The notes below the pieces were generated by a model, which did no database searches, was not told the DNA's origin, and saw only the letters and a list, made by a program, of their open reading frames with translations. A stretch of 64,000 nt of DNA from Polyangium jinanense (GTDB taxonomy: Bacteria > Myxococcota > Polyangia > Polyangiales > Polyangiaceae): the NCBI RefSeq assembly GCF_028435365.1, contig NZ_JAGTJJ010000006.1:343245-407244 (forward strand). The letters are read 5' to 3'. Positions within the stretch are counted from its first letter, which is position 1, and the number at the start of each line of letters is the position of its first letter. This document shows positions 1-8,556 of this stretch, piece by piece. A program made the translations under genes and the position numbers.

Positions 1-588
1 GACCTCTGCGGACACGCCACGCTCGCCGCGGGATACGTGGTCCTCGAGCTCCTCTCGCCGGACCTCCCTTTCGTCTCGTTCCACACGCGGAGCGGCCAGC
101 TCGTCGTGCGACGCGCCGAGGGCCTGCTCTCGATCGACCTGCCCGCGCGCCCGCCCGCGCCCACGCACGTGACGGACGCGCTCGCCGAGGCGCTTGGCAA
201 GCGGCCGATCGCGGCCCATGCCGCGCGTGACATCGTGGCCGTCTACGAGAGCGCCGAGGACGTGCGCGCGCTCCGGCCCGACATGGCGAAGATCGCGGCG
301 CTCGAGACGTTCGCGGTGGGCGTCACTGCAAAAGGCACGGGAATCGACGCGGACGTCGATTTCGTGTCGCGCTTCTTCGCGCCGGCGAAGGGCGTCCCCG
401 AGGATCCCGTGACGGGATCGCTGCATTGCACGCTCGTGCCCCTCTGGGCCTCCACGCTCGGCCGCGCGCGGCTCCGGGCGCGGCAGGTGAGCGCGCGTGG
501 GGGCGAGCTCGACTGTACGCTCGCCGGCGATCGCGTCCTGCTCGCGGGGGGCGCGGTGCTCGTGATCGAAGGCCGGATGCGCTTCTGA
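1..588 (+). CDS. PhzF family isomerase/epimerase (5' truncated by window edge)
   Basis: The reading frame is open from the first base and ends in TGA, giving 195 visible residues of a family that is usually about 260-300 residues, so the N-terminal part lies outside the window. The visible start DLCGHATLAAGY is the PhzF signature around the conserved Cys-Gly-His, and EDPVTGSLH near residue 134 is the second conserved loop. PhzF-type enzymes are cytoplasmic isomerases, such as the phenazine enzyme PhzF; most members have unknown substrates. No phenazine genes are near, so a phenazine role is not supported. The next gene starts 46 bases downstream on the same strand but is a kinase, so no pathway link can be drawn. 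Confidence 0.88.
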   Translation, partial: DLCGHATLAAGYVVLELLSPDLPFVSFHTRSGQLVVRRAEGLLSIDLPARPPAPTHVTDALAEALGKRPIAAHAARDIVAVYESAEDVRALRPDMAKIAALETFAVGVTAKGTGIDADVDFVSRFFAPAKGVPEDPVTGSLHCTLVPLWASTLGRARLRARQVSARGGELDCTLAGDRVLLAGGAVLVIEGRMRF

Positions 589-634
589 ACCGGCTTCCCT
601 GACGCCGCGCGGCAAGGTATCGTGCGGGCGGCTC

Positions 635-2761
635 ATGATTCCCGTTCTGCGGTGCACCGACCTCGAGCTCACCGATCTCGCCGACGACAAACCTGCGCTC
701 GTCGACCCCGAGACCGGCGAGCCCTCGGGCCTCTCCCTCGTGCAGTGGCTCGGCTCCGGCGGAATGTCCGCCGTATTCCTCGCCGAGCGTGACGCGGATT
801 TTGCGGCGCCCGGGCTCTCGGAGCTCGCGCCCTCGCGGGTCGCGGTGAAGCTCGTCAAGCCGGGGACCGAGCAGGGCCTCTCGCAGATGGGCATGACGAG
901 CCGGGATCTCGCCCAGCGCGAGATCGAGGCGCTCGATCGGGTGAAGAACCTCGTCCCGCCCAGCGAATTCGTGATCGGTTATTACGGGCACGGCAGCGCC
1001 CTCGTCGCACTGGAAGGGGAATCGCCCCTCGTGCTCCCCTGGATCGCGCTCGAATACGTGGAAGCGTCGAGCGAGGGCGCGACGCTCACCGACCGCGTGT
1101 ACAAGGCCCGCGAGACGGGTGTGGATCCAGTGCGCGCGTTTCGCCTCGCGCGTGGCATGCTCGAAGGCGTCCGCGTCCTCCACGGCCTCGGCATCCTCCA
1201 CCGGGACCTCAAGCCCGACAACGTATTCGTCGCGGGCCCGCTCGACGACGAGACGCCGAAGATCGCCGATTGCGGCATCGCGCGTGTCGACGGCCTCACG
1301 CTCGCCACGGTGCAGGGGATCACGCTCGGGTATGGCGGCCCCGAGCAGGCGCTCTCGTCGGTTGCCCCCGCGCGGCGCAATCCGCTCGTCGGCCCGTGGA
1401 CCGACGTGCACGCGCTCGCCTCCACGATCTGGTTCATGCTCACGGGCGAGGAGTGGTGCCGCTCGATGCCTTCGTGGTACGTGGGCGAGCGTCGCAGCCT
1501 GCGCACGGCGAAGAAGCTCCACCGCGGCTTTCTGGCGGCGGAGGAGCTCCTCGGCGCGATCGATCTCGCGCTCCGGCAGGGCGCCTCGCCGGTATTGCCC
1601 GAGGGGACGTGGGGACTCGACGGCGCCACGTTTTACGAGCCACACGCCCGCAAATTGCTCGGCGCATCCATGTTCGAGGGCTCGCCGCCGCGATTCCCCT
1701 CGATCGACGCCTTCGCCGAGGCGCTGCTCCCGCCCCTCGAAGCGGCCGCGGCGCGGTGGATCGAAATCGCGGCGCGCGAGCACCAGCCGATGACCTCGTT
1801 CCGCAAGACGCGTATTCTGCCGTCCGAGGAGGAGGTGTTCGCGGCGATGGACGCGCTCGCGCCGCCGCGGACCACGAGCGAAAAGCCGCTCCTCCTTTCG
1901 CCAGACGGCGTCGTCTTCCTCCCGGGCCCCTGGGGATTCGCGCGCTCGGGCAGCGAGCTGCATGGTTTGTCCAAAAAGGAACCGCGCACCTTCTCCGTCG
2001 ACGTCCCCCGGCCTTATCGAGCGCAGATCGCCGCGTCGCGTTGGCTCGTGCGTGGCCCGGGCGGCGGCATTGCGCTCGTGGGCCCGGCCCACGTCCTTCT
2101 GCAGCGCGGCGAATCGTTCGTGCAGGGCACGTTGCCCCGGCGCGCGGACGAGGGGCCCGTCGGTCCGATCGTAGCGGCGCTCGGCGACGGCCGCGCCTTC
2201 GGGGTCGTGACGGCCGACGCGGGCGAGGGCGGGCCGGAGCTCTGGCTCTCGAATGACGGCGTGCGCTGGGCCGAACCGCTGCTCTTGCCGCTCGGCGGCG
2301 AGGTCTCCGCGATTGCCTCGGGCCCGCTCGGCTTCTTCGTCGCGGGCAGCTTGCGCGGCAAGAAGGCGCGCGCCTTGTGGATTGGATACGATCAGGAGGT
2401 CCGCTCCTCCGCGGCGAGCTTGAACGACAAACCCGCCTTGCTCCTTTGCGTGGCGGGCGCCGAGGGCGAGGCGTGGGCCGCGGGCGTGGGCATCGTGATG
2501 CGCTTCGATCGTGCCGGCTCCGCGGTCGAGGCCTCCGAGGCGGAGGGCATTCCCGTGGCGATGGGCCTCGACGACGAGGGCGTCCCTTGGCTCGTCACCG
2601 AGCGGGAGGTCTTCCGACGGCACGGCGGCGGTGTCTCGCCCGTGTGGAAGCGTTATCATACGCAACCCAAGGGCGCGCCGCGGCTCGTGGCGATCGGCTT
2701 TCCCCCGGGCGGGGTGCGCGTCGTGGACGCGGTCGGAGGCGGGGCGATTTTGCGGACATAG
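635..2761 (+). CDS. Ser/Thr protein kinase with large C-terminal propeller-like region
   Basis: 708 residues. The Hanks-type kinase domain covers about residues 35-360. The Gly loop is GSGGMS (40-45), the ATP lysine is K72 in VAVKLV, the catalytic loop is HRDLKPDN (189-196), and the activation segment ends in GGPEQAL (234-240). The usual DFG is DCG at 212-214; the Mg-binding Asp is kept. From about residue 410 to the end there is no membrane helix. Instead there are repeated short strands with motifs such as LWLSNDGVRW and ALWIGYD, resembling a WD/BNR-type beta propeller that could bind partners. It is probably a cytoplasmic signalling kinase; its targets are unknown. No FHA or phosphatase partner gene is adjacent. 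Confidence 0.85.
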   Translation: MIPVLRCTDLELTDLADDKPALVDPETGEPSGLSLVQWLGSGGMSAVFLAERDADFAAPGLSELAPSRVAVKLVKPGTEQGLSQMGMTSRDLAQREIEALDRVKNLVPPSEFVIGYYGHGSALVALEGESPLVLPWIALEYVEASSEGATLTDRVYKARETGVDPVRAFRLARGMLEGVRVLHGLGILHRDLKPDNVFVAGPLDDETPKIADCGIARVDGLTLATVQGITLGYGGPEQALSSVAPARRNPLVGPWTDVHALASTIWFMLTGEEWCRSMPSWYVGERRSLRTAKKLHRGFLAAEELLGAIDLALRQGASPVLPEGTWGLDGATFYEPHARKLLGASMFEGSPPRFPSIDAFAEALLPPLEAAAARWIEIAAREHQPMTSFRKTRILPSEEEVFAAMDALAPPRTTSEKPLLLSPDGVVFLPGPWGFARSGSELHGLSKKEPRTFSVDVPRPYRAQIAASRWLVRGPGGGIALVGPAHVLLQRGESFVQGTLPRRADEGPVGPIVAALGDGRAFGVVTADAGEGGPELWLSNDGVRWAEPLLLPLGGEVSAIASGPLGFFVAGSLRGKKARALWIGYDQEVRSSAASLNDKPALLLCVAGAEGEAWAAGVGIVMRFDRAGSAVEASEAEGIPVAMGLDDEGVPWLVTEREVFRRHGGGVSPVWKRYHTQPKGAPRLVAIGFPPGGVRVVDAVGGGAILRT

Positions 2762-2932
2762 GAATTCCAGTCCTTCTGCAATCGCCATCGCCGTCAATGG
2801 TTTGGCAGAAAGTAACACCACACGGCTTCTGCAACCGCAGATCATGTCGTATTAAACATTACAAATTCAGACAGTTCCTGAGGCGCGCAAGGGGGTGTAT
2901 CCTGGGCTGACATTCCTCGCCGCACCGGGACC

Positions 2933-3862
2933 ATGAGCACCAACATCCTCAGCCACAGTGCGCCCAGTTACGCCGATTTGGAGCGCCGCAATACCGAGCT
3001 GCTCGCCGAGAACCAGGCGCTCCGCGCCCAGGTCGAGGAGGCGCGCCTGCTCATCGAGGAACACGCGCTCGCCGACCGGGAGCGGTACCTCAACGCGGAG
3101 CGATTCCAGCAGATCTTCGACTGCGCGCCCATCGGGCTGACCACCGTCAGCCTCGAAGGGCGGTTCATCAGCGTCAATCGCGCGCTCGCCGAGATGCTCG
3201 GATACACGCCCGAGGAGCTCCTCGCGCTCCGCTTCCAGGACATCACGCACGCCGATGACCTGGAGACCGACATCGAGCTCGTCGGCAAGACCATCCGCGG
3301 CGAGATCCCGCGTTACAAGCTCAAGAAGCGGTACATCCACCGGGACGGCTCGATCATCCACGTCCTGCTCCACGTCGCCCTCGTGCGCGACGAGGACGGC
3401 GCGCCGGTCCATTTCATCTCGCAGATCCTCGACATGACCGAGCAGAAGCGGGCCTTCGAGGCGCTGCAGACCAGCGAGGAGCGCCTGCGCCAGCTCTCCA
3501 CGCCCCTGGTCCCGATCCGCGACGATGTCGTGGCCATGCCGCTCATCGGCGCGATCGACGCGAACCGCGCCGACCGGGTGCTCGAGGTGCTCCTCACGGG
3601 CATCAGCGGCGGGCGCGTGCGCGTGGCCATCCTCGACGTCACCGGCGTGGTCGACCTCGACGAACAGGTGGCGGCCGCGCTCGTCCGGACCGCGCACGCC
3701 GTGCGCCTGCTCGGCGCGCAGATGATCTTGAGCGGCATTCGCTCCGAGGTGGCGCGCACCCTCGTGGACATCGGCGCCGACTTCTCGGGCTTCGTCACCT
3801 GCGCGAATTTGCAGGCGGCGATCACGCATGCATTCCGGCTCTCGCGCGGCCGCGCAGCCTGA
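2933..3862 (+). CDS. PAS-STAS sensor protein, RsbR-like
   Basis: 309 residues. A short coiled coil (about 14-50, heptads rich in Leu and Glu) is followed by a PAS domain (about 60-180; motifs FDCAPIGLTTVSLEG, LGYTPEELL, RDGSIIHV and the closing DMTEQKRA), then a C-terminal STAS domain (about 190-305; VAILDVTGVVDLDEQVAAAL, RLLGAQMILSGI). This is the architecture of RsbR/stressosome-like regulators. In RsbR proteins the loop after the DxTG strand carries a phosphorylated Thr; here the aligned residue is Glu, inside VDLDEQ, so phospho-control may be lost or mimicked. No rsbS or rsbT gene is adjacent. An AT-rich stretch at 2846-2880 probably holds its promoter. Confidence 0.85.
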   Translation: MSTNILSHSAPSYADLERRNTELLAENQALRAQVEEARLLIEEHALADRERYLNAERFQQIFDCAPIGLTTVSLEGRFISVNRALAEMLGYTPEELLALRFQDITHADDLETDIELVGKTIRGEIPRYKLKKRYIHRDGSIIHVLLHVALVRDEDGAPVHFISQILDMTEQKRAFEALQTSEERLRQLSTPLVPIRDDVVAMPLIGAIDANRADRVLEVLLTGISGGRVRVAILDVTGVVDLDEQVAAALVRTAHAVRLLGAQMILSGIRSEVARTLVDIGADFSGFVTCANLQAAITHAFRLSRGRAA

Positions 3863-3963
3863 GGCGAGAGCGCGGGAGGCCGACCTCGCGCCGGCGCTGG
3901 CGTGCTTGTTGCTCATCCACGACCACGCATGATGCGCGCCTGTACACATGAGGGATCCGCCTC

Positions 3964-5277
3964 GTGAGCCCGAAAGTGCCCGGCGAATCGACGCTGAGGG
4001 CCATGGGCCGGGCGCTTCTGCACCGCAATTATCGGCTTTTTTTCTTCGGGCAGGGTATCTCGCTCATCGGCACGTGGCTCACCCGCGTCGCCACGAGCTG
4101 GCTCGTGTATCGGCTGACGGACTCCGCGCTGATGCTCGGGCTCGTCGGCTTCGTGGGCCAGATCCCGACGTTCCTCCTCGCCCCGTTCGGAGGCGTGCTC
4201 GTCGACCGCTCGAGCCGCCACCGCATGCTCGTCGTCACGCAAGTGCTCGCGATGGTGCAATCGGCCCTGCTCGCGTTCTTCTCGCTCACCCACACGATCA
4301 CGGTCGCGCACGTGCTCGTGCTCTCGGCGTTCCAGGGGATCATCAACGCCTTCGATACACCAGCCAGGCAGGCGTTCGTCGTCGAAATGGTGGAGGATCG
4401 AGCGGATCTCGCGAATGCGATCGCCCTCAACTCCTCCATGGTCAATGCCGCTCGCCTGCTCGGCCCTTCCGTCGCCGGCGTGCTCATCGCGGCCGTCGGC
4501 GAGGGAACTTGTTTTTTGATCGACGCCATCAGCTATCTCGCCGTCCTCGCGTCGCTCCTCATGATGCGCTTGCGGCCCGCGGCGCCGGCGGCCGCGCGGA
4601 GCCGCATCCTCGCGGATCTCGGCGAAGGCCTCCGCTACGTGGCCTCGTTCGCGCCCGTTCGAGCCATTCTGCTCCTGCTCGCGCTCGTGAGCCTCGCGGG
4701 CGTGCCGTACACCGTGCTCATGCCCATCTTCGCCGCGCGCGTCCTCGGCGGCGGCCCCCATTCCCTCGGGCTCCTCATGGGCGCCTCGGGCATCGGCGCT
4801 GTCGCGGGCGCGCTTCTCCTCGCGTCGCGACGCAGCGTGCTCGGCCTCGGGCGCATGCTGGTCATCGCGGGCGCGCTCTTCGGCGCGGGGCTCGTCGCAT
4901 TCTCGTTCTCGAAATGGCTGCCCGTCTCCATCGTGCTCATGGTCGTGGTCGGCGGCGGCATGATGGTGCAGATGGCGGCGAGCAATACGCTGCTACAAAC
5001 GCTCGTCGACGAGGACAAACGTGGCCGCGTGATGAGCTTTTACACGATGGCGTTCTTCGGCATGGCCCCCTTCGGGAGCCTTTCGGCGGGCTGGCTCGGC
5101 GCGCGTGTCGGCGCGCCGATGACGGTGCGGCTCGGCGGCTTCGTGACGCTCGTCGGCGTGGCGATCTTTTTACGGAAATTGCCCGCGCTGCGCCGCGCGG
5201 CGCGGCCGATCTACGTCAGGCTCGGGATCCTGCCCGAGATCGCCTCGGGCCTCGGCCAGACGACGAACAAGCAATGA
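3964..5277 (+). CDS. MFS transporter, EntS/MFS_3 type
   Basis: 437 residues with about 12 hydrophobic helices. The N-terminal pattern HRNYRLFFFGQGISLIGTWL and the A-loop-like GVLVDRSSRHRML fit the MFS_3 group, which includes the enterobactin exporter EntS and macrolide-type exporters. It should be an inner-membrane proton-driven exporter; the substrate is unknown. The GTG at 3964 is preceded by GAGGG about 11 bases upstream. An in-frame ATG at 4003 would remove 13 residues without touching the first helix, so the start is uncertain. The gene ends 13 bases before the convergent lipoprotein gene and no operon partner is visible. Confidence 0.85.
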   Translation: MSPKVPGESTLRAMGRALLHRNYRLFFFGQGISLIGTWLTRVATSWLVYRLTDSALMLGLVGFVGQIPTFLLAPFGGVLVDRSSRHRMLVVTQVLAMVQSALLAFFSLTHTITVAHVLVLSAFQGIINAFDTPARQAFVVEMVEDRADLANAIALNSSMVNAARLLGPSVAGVLIAAVGEGTCFLIDAISYLAVLASLLMMRLRPAAPAAARSRILADLGEGLRYVASFAPVRAILLLLALVSLAGVPYTVLMPIFAARVLGGGPHSLGLLMGASGIGAVAGALLLASRRSVLGLGRMLVIAGALFGAGLVAFSFSKWLPVSIVLMVVVGGGMMVQMAASNTLLQTLVDEDKRGRVMSFYTMAFFGMAPFGSLSAGWLGARVGAPMTVRLGGFVTLVGVAIFLRKLPALRRAARPIYVRLGILPEIASGLGQTTNKQ

Positions 5278-5290
5278 CGGGACGGCGACG

Positions 5291-6856
5291 TCAGTTCCCG
5301 ACGGGCAGGAGGAGCAGCACGCCGTCGTCGTTCCCGGGGCCCATGCCCACGGATTTCGTCCCGACGATTGCCGCGTGCTTCTGGTCGGGCGACAGCGCCA
5401 CGCCCCAGAACATATCGGCCGACCCGCCGAGATCGTATTGCTTCCAGCCGTTCGGCGCGAACGTCGTGTCGACCGCCCCGTTCTCGGTCAGCACGGAGAC
5501 CATCGCGTCGACGTTGTCGGCCGCCGGCCTCCCGCCACCTACGAGCAGCGAGCGCTTGTCGCCGAGGCTGATCAGCGCGCGGCCGTTGTCGTTGTTGCCG
5601 GCCAGGTCGACGCGGACGAACCCATTCTGGCCGTACGTCGTATCGAGCTTGCCGTCGCCCGTGATGCGCAGCGACAGCCAGTCGAGGTTATCGTTACCGC
5701 CATTCGAGCCGTACCCCACGGTCACGAAGTTCGACCCTTGCGGCACCACGTCGTAGGCCTCGGCGACCGAGGCGAGCACGATCTGGTTGAACACGCCGCC
5801 CACGCCGAACGTCGTGTCGAGCTTACCGGCGCCGTCGAGCTTGTAGATCACGGGGGACACGATGTTGTCCGCGTCCCGGTTGTACCCGGCGAGAATTACG
5901 CTGCCATCAGCGAGAATGCGGCCCGACTTCGGGGTCGCGTTCTGCTGGGCGATGTCGAGCAGCGCGACGCCGTTCGTCCCGAAGCCATTGTCGATCGCCC
6001 CGTCGGCGCTCAGGCGCACCGCGGCGAAATCGGTGTCCGTGCGGCCGGGCGCCTTCTGCGCGCCGACGACGAGCAGCCGATCGTCCGAATAGACGTTGAG
6101 GCCCCACTGCGTATCCGCGACGTAGGTATTGCCCACGAGCTCGCCTTCGCTCAGATCGAGCAGCGCGACACCGTTCGTCCCGAAGCTCGTATCGAGCGTC
6201 CCGTCGGCGTTGAACCGCGTCACCGCGATATCGCGATCCCGCGCGTCCGCCGCGCCCACGTGCTCCACCGTGCCGGCGACGACGATCTTCCCCGTCGATT
6301 GTACCACGATCCCGCGCGTCACCTCGCCGTTCGTCCCGACGGCCACGTTGTGCGTCGCGATGCCCTTGTCGCCGAACGTCGTATCGACCTCCCCGCTCGG
6401 CGAGAATTTCACGACGATCGTCGAGAAATCTGCGTCCGCGGCCGTGCTCGCCGCCGTGTTGCCGGTCGCGTAGATGTTGCCCTGCGCGTCGAACGCCACG
6501 CCGTACAGCCGATCGTGCCCCATCTCCGAAATGGGCACGGTCACGGGCTTCGCCTCCTCGGAGCCGCCCCCGCCGCCCGCGCCGCCCATTCCACCGGCGC
6601 CGCCTGCGCCGCCTGCGCCGCCCGCGCCGCCTGCGCCACCGACGCCACCGACGCCGCCCGTCCCGCCGACGCCGCCCGTCCCGCCCATCCCGCCCGTTCC
6701 ACCCGTCGCGCCTTGGCCTCCCGAGCCACTCGTATTGGTCGGGCCGTCGTCCCCGCAGCCGATCGCGAGCGCGCCGAGCAGCAGGCAGCCCGAGAGGGGA
6801 ACGAGGTACGTGTTTCGCGCCCACGCGCGGCGGATGGCTCCCGTATTCGCGTTCAT
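5291..6856 (-). CDS. Lipoprotein with delta-60 beta-propeller repeats
   Basis: 521 residues. I start it at the ATG ending at 6856 because a near-perfect Shine-Dalgarno sequence (TAAGGAGG) lies just upstream and a lipoprotein signal follows at once, with lipobox LAIGC (Cys34). Residues about 40-95 are a low-complexity Gly/Thr/Ala linker. The rest is a chain of delta-60 repeats of the form G-x-x-DTTFG-x-x-G, as in DTTFGDKG, DTSFGTNG, DTTFGVGG and DTTYGQNG, about eight in all and spaced roughly 50-60 residues apart. Such proteins fold as extracellular or surface beta propellers; no enzyme motif is seen. It is divergent from the imelysin operon and may share its control region. Confidence 0.85.
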   Translation of the reverse strand: MNANTGAIRRAWARNTYLVPLSGCLLLGALAIGCGDDGPTNTSGSGGQGATGGTGGMGGTGGVGGTGGVGGVGGAGGAGGAGGAGGAGGMGGAGGGGGSEEAKPVTVPISEMGHDRLYGVAFDAQGNIYATGNTAASTAADADFSTIVVKFSPSGEVDTTFGDKGIATHNVAVGTNGEVTRGIVVQSTGKIVVAGTVEHVGAADARDRDIAVTRFNADGTLDTSFGTNGVALLDLSEGELVGNTYVADTQWGLNVYSDDRLLVVGAQKAPGRTDTDFAAVRLSADGAIDNGFGTNGVALLDIAQQNATPKSGRILADGSVILAGYNRDADNIVSPVIYKLDGAGKLDTTFGVGGVFNQIVLASVAEAYDVVPQGSNFVTVGYGSNGGNDNLDWLSLRITGDGKLDTTYGQNGFVRVDLAGNNDNGRALISLGDKRSLLVGGGRPAADNVDAMVSVLTENGAVDTTFAPNGWKQYDLGGSADMFWGVALSPDQKHAAIVGTKSVGMGPGNDDGVLLLLPVGN

Positions 6857-6931
6857 TCGACGATCCTCCTTATGTTCCTTTCGGTCGTGCCCGGCGTGGT
6901 GCCCAGCAACCTCACGCCCTGACCTGAAAAG

Positions 6932-6950
6932 GAAAATGAAAGACATTTTC
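6932..6950. promoter_or_regulatory. Fur-box-like palindrome
   Basis: GAAAATG-N5-CATTTTC is a perfect 7-bp inverted repeat, 19 bp long. By direct comparison it matches the classical 19-bp Fur consensus at 14 positions. It lies about 75 bp upstream of the lipoprotein start and about 290 bp upstream of the imelysin start. Iron control of the TonB/imelysin operon would make biological sense, but Fur binding is inference. Confidence 0.45.
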
Positions 6951-7158
6951 AACAACGATAGCTGGGTAATTCACCGCCTGCAGCATGTCAACCTGAAATC
7001 GCCCCCCGATCGCCGCTCTTTCCGCCGAAAGAGAGCTGTTTCACAGATCCTTGGGGCAGCAACGAACTGGAAAGCGAGCCAATTTACATAAATTTGGTGC
7101 TCCAACGAACCGAGCCTACCGAACTCCGTCCAAGGAGCATGCTTCGTTTCGGCAGAAG

Positions 7159-7175
7159 TTGAAAGTAGTTTTCAA
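7159..7175. promoter_or_regulatory. Inverted repeat upstream of imelysin operon
   Basis: TTGAAA-N5-TTTCAA is a perfect inverted repeat 68 bp upstream of the imelysin start, a typical distance for an operator overlapping a promoter. Its Fur-consensus match is poor, so another regulator is possible. Confidence 0.35.
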
Positions 7176-7242
7176 GTTCGACAAGCGTGCTAACATCCGC
7201 CTTCCTGCTCGGGACCAAGCTTCGAACCGGAAGAGGATGTCC

Positions 7243-8556
7243 ATGCAAAAGGAATCGCAGGTGAGCGCTCCGCCTCCCAGGAGGTGGTTGCAAGGCGGGA
7301 GCGTCGCGCGCGCGCTCCTCGGGGGTATTTTCGCCGTGGGCCTCGTCGCAGGCTGCGAGCGAATCGCATTTTACTCGACGGGCCGTCCCCCGCCGGATTC
7401 GAATGCGGGCTCCACGACCGCCTCGTCCTCGACCGGCGGCAGCAGCGGCGATCCGACGGGCGGAATGAACACCGTGACCCGCGCGACGCTGCTCGACGCC
7501 ATTGCCACGTGCAACCTCGAGCTCCTCGACGCATTCCAGAAAGCCGCAGAGGAGCTCGCCACGGAGGCCGCCGAAGCCAAGATGAACCCCGCGGGCCGCG
7601 TCGAGGCGCAGGCCGCGTGGGTCAAAGCCATCGACCTCTGGCAACGCGCCGAGCCCTTCCAGTTCGGCCCCGGCGGCCCCACGAACACGCCCGGCGGCCA
7701 GGGCCTGCGGGACACCCTTTACTCCTGGCCGCTCGTGAGCCGTTGCCTCGTCGAGCAAAACATCGTTTCGAAGGCGTACGAGGCGCCCGATTTCGGCACC
7801 ACCGCGCTCATCAACATGCGTGGCCTCGCCGCCGCCGAATACCTCCTCTTCTACACGGGCACGGACAACGCCTGCAGCCCCGCGACGGGCATCAACGCCA
7901 CGGGCTCGTGGGCCGCCCTGAGCGCAGACGAGCTCGCCTCGCGAAAGGCCGCGTATGCGTCGTCCGTCTCGACGGGCATCGCCGCAATGGCTGGCAAGCT
8001 CCTCGGCGCCTGGCGTCCGGGCGATGGGGATTTCGCCGCGCAACTCAGGGACCCGGGCAAGAACGGCTCGGTCTACACGACGGAGCAGATGGCCCTCAAT
8101 GCGGTGAGCGATGCGATGTTCCACGTCGAGACGCACGTGAAGGACCTGAAGCTCGCGCGTCCGCTCGGCATCCTGGATTGCAGCAACGCGACCTGCCCGG
8201 AGGCCGTCGAATCCCGCTTCGCCCGCCGATCGCGGCCGCACGTGCGAAACAACCTCGTCGGCTTCCGCATGCTGATGAGCGGCTGCAAGGACGGCGAGGG
8301 CGTGGGCTTCGACGACGTGCTCGTCGCGATCGGCGCGACCGCGCTCGCCGAGAAAATGAACGCGGACGTGAATGCCGCCATCGCCGCGGCCGATGCCATC
8401 CCGGCCGACGATCTCGCCCAGGCCATCGCGGAAACCCCCGAGAGCGTGAAGCAGCTCCACGACGCCGTGAAGCGAATCACCGACAGCCTCAAGACCGAGT
8501 TCGTCACGGTGCTCGATCTCGAGCTCCCGCAGATCGTGGAAGGGGACAATGACTGA
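7243..8556 (+). CDS. Imelysin family (M75-like) iron-regulated lipoprotein
   Basis: 437 residues. The ATG at 7243 is preferred over the one at 7237 because GAAGAGG then sits six bases upstream. A lipoprotein signal ends in LVAGC (Cys38), followed by a Ser/Thr/Gly linker. The body is an all-helical imelysin fold, with TLYSWPLVSRC near residue 160, the hallmark RGLAAAEYLLFY near 200, and VETHVKDLK near 300. Imelysins are periplasmic or surface proteins tied to iron uptake; most are not proven peptidases. It overlaps the HTTM gene by 8 bases, which in turn overlaps a TonB-receptor gene, so the three are translationally coupled. Iron or haem acquisition is the likely role. Confidence 0.85.
   Translation: MQKESQVSAPPPRRWLQGGSVARALLGGIFAVGLVAGCERIAFYSTGRPPPDSNAGSTTASSSTGGSSGDPTGGMNTVTRATLLDAIATCNLELLDAFQKAAEELATEAAEAKMNPAGRVEAQAAWVKAIDLWQRAEPFQFGPGGPTNTPGGQGLRDTLYSWPLVSRCLVEQNIVSKAYEAPDFGTTALINMRGLAAAEYLLFYTGTDNACSPATGINATGSWAALSADELASRKAAYASSVSTGIAAMAGKLLGAWRPGDGDFAAQLRDPGKNGSVYTTEQMALNAVSDAMFHVETHVKDLKLARPLGILDCSNATCPEAVESRFARRSRPHVRNNLVGFRMLMSGCKDGEGVGFDDVLVAIGATALAEKMNADVNAAIAAADAIPADDLAQAIAETPESVKQLHDAVKRITDSLKTEFVTVLDLELPQIVEGDND

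Larger units (their letters stand above)
6857..7242. other. 386-bp divergent intergenic control region
   Basis: This gap separates the delta-60 lipoprotein gene (minus) from the imelysin operon (plus). It is clearly richer in A and T than the flanks. It holds a Fur-box-like palindrome at 6932-6950, an AT island around 7079-7097 with the imperfect palindrome CCAATTTACATAAATTTGG, and a TTGAAA-N5-TTTCAA repeat at 7159-7175. No convincing ORF or RNA gene was seen. Confidence 0.6.

Noticed and set aside
323..2845. 840-codon open frame on the minus strand
   Set aside because: It is antisense to the first kinase; the composition is Arg/Ala-rich without motifs.
2800..2930. Possible sigma-54 promoter before the PAS-STAS gene
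   Set aside because: TGGCA occurs, but no GC/TGC element at the required spacing was found.
6580..6720. GC-rich short tandem repeat
   Set aside because: It encodes the Gly-rich linker of the lipoprotein; the pattern is explained by Gly/Ala/Thr codons. The same applies near 34040-34110.
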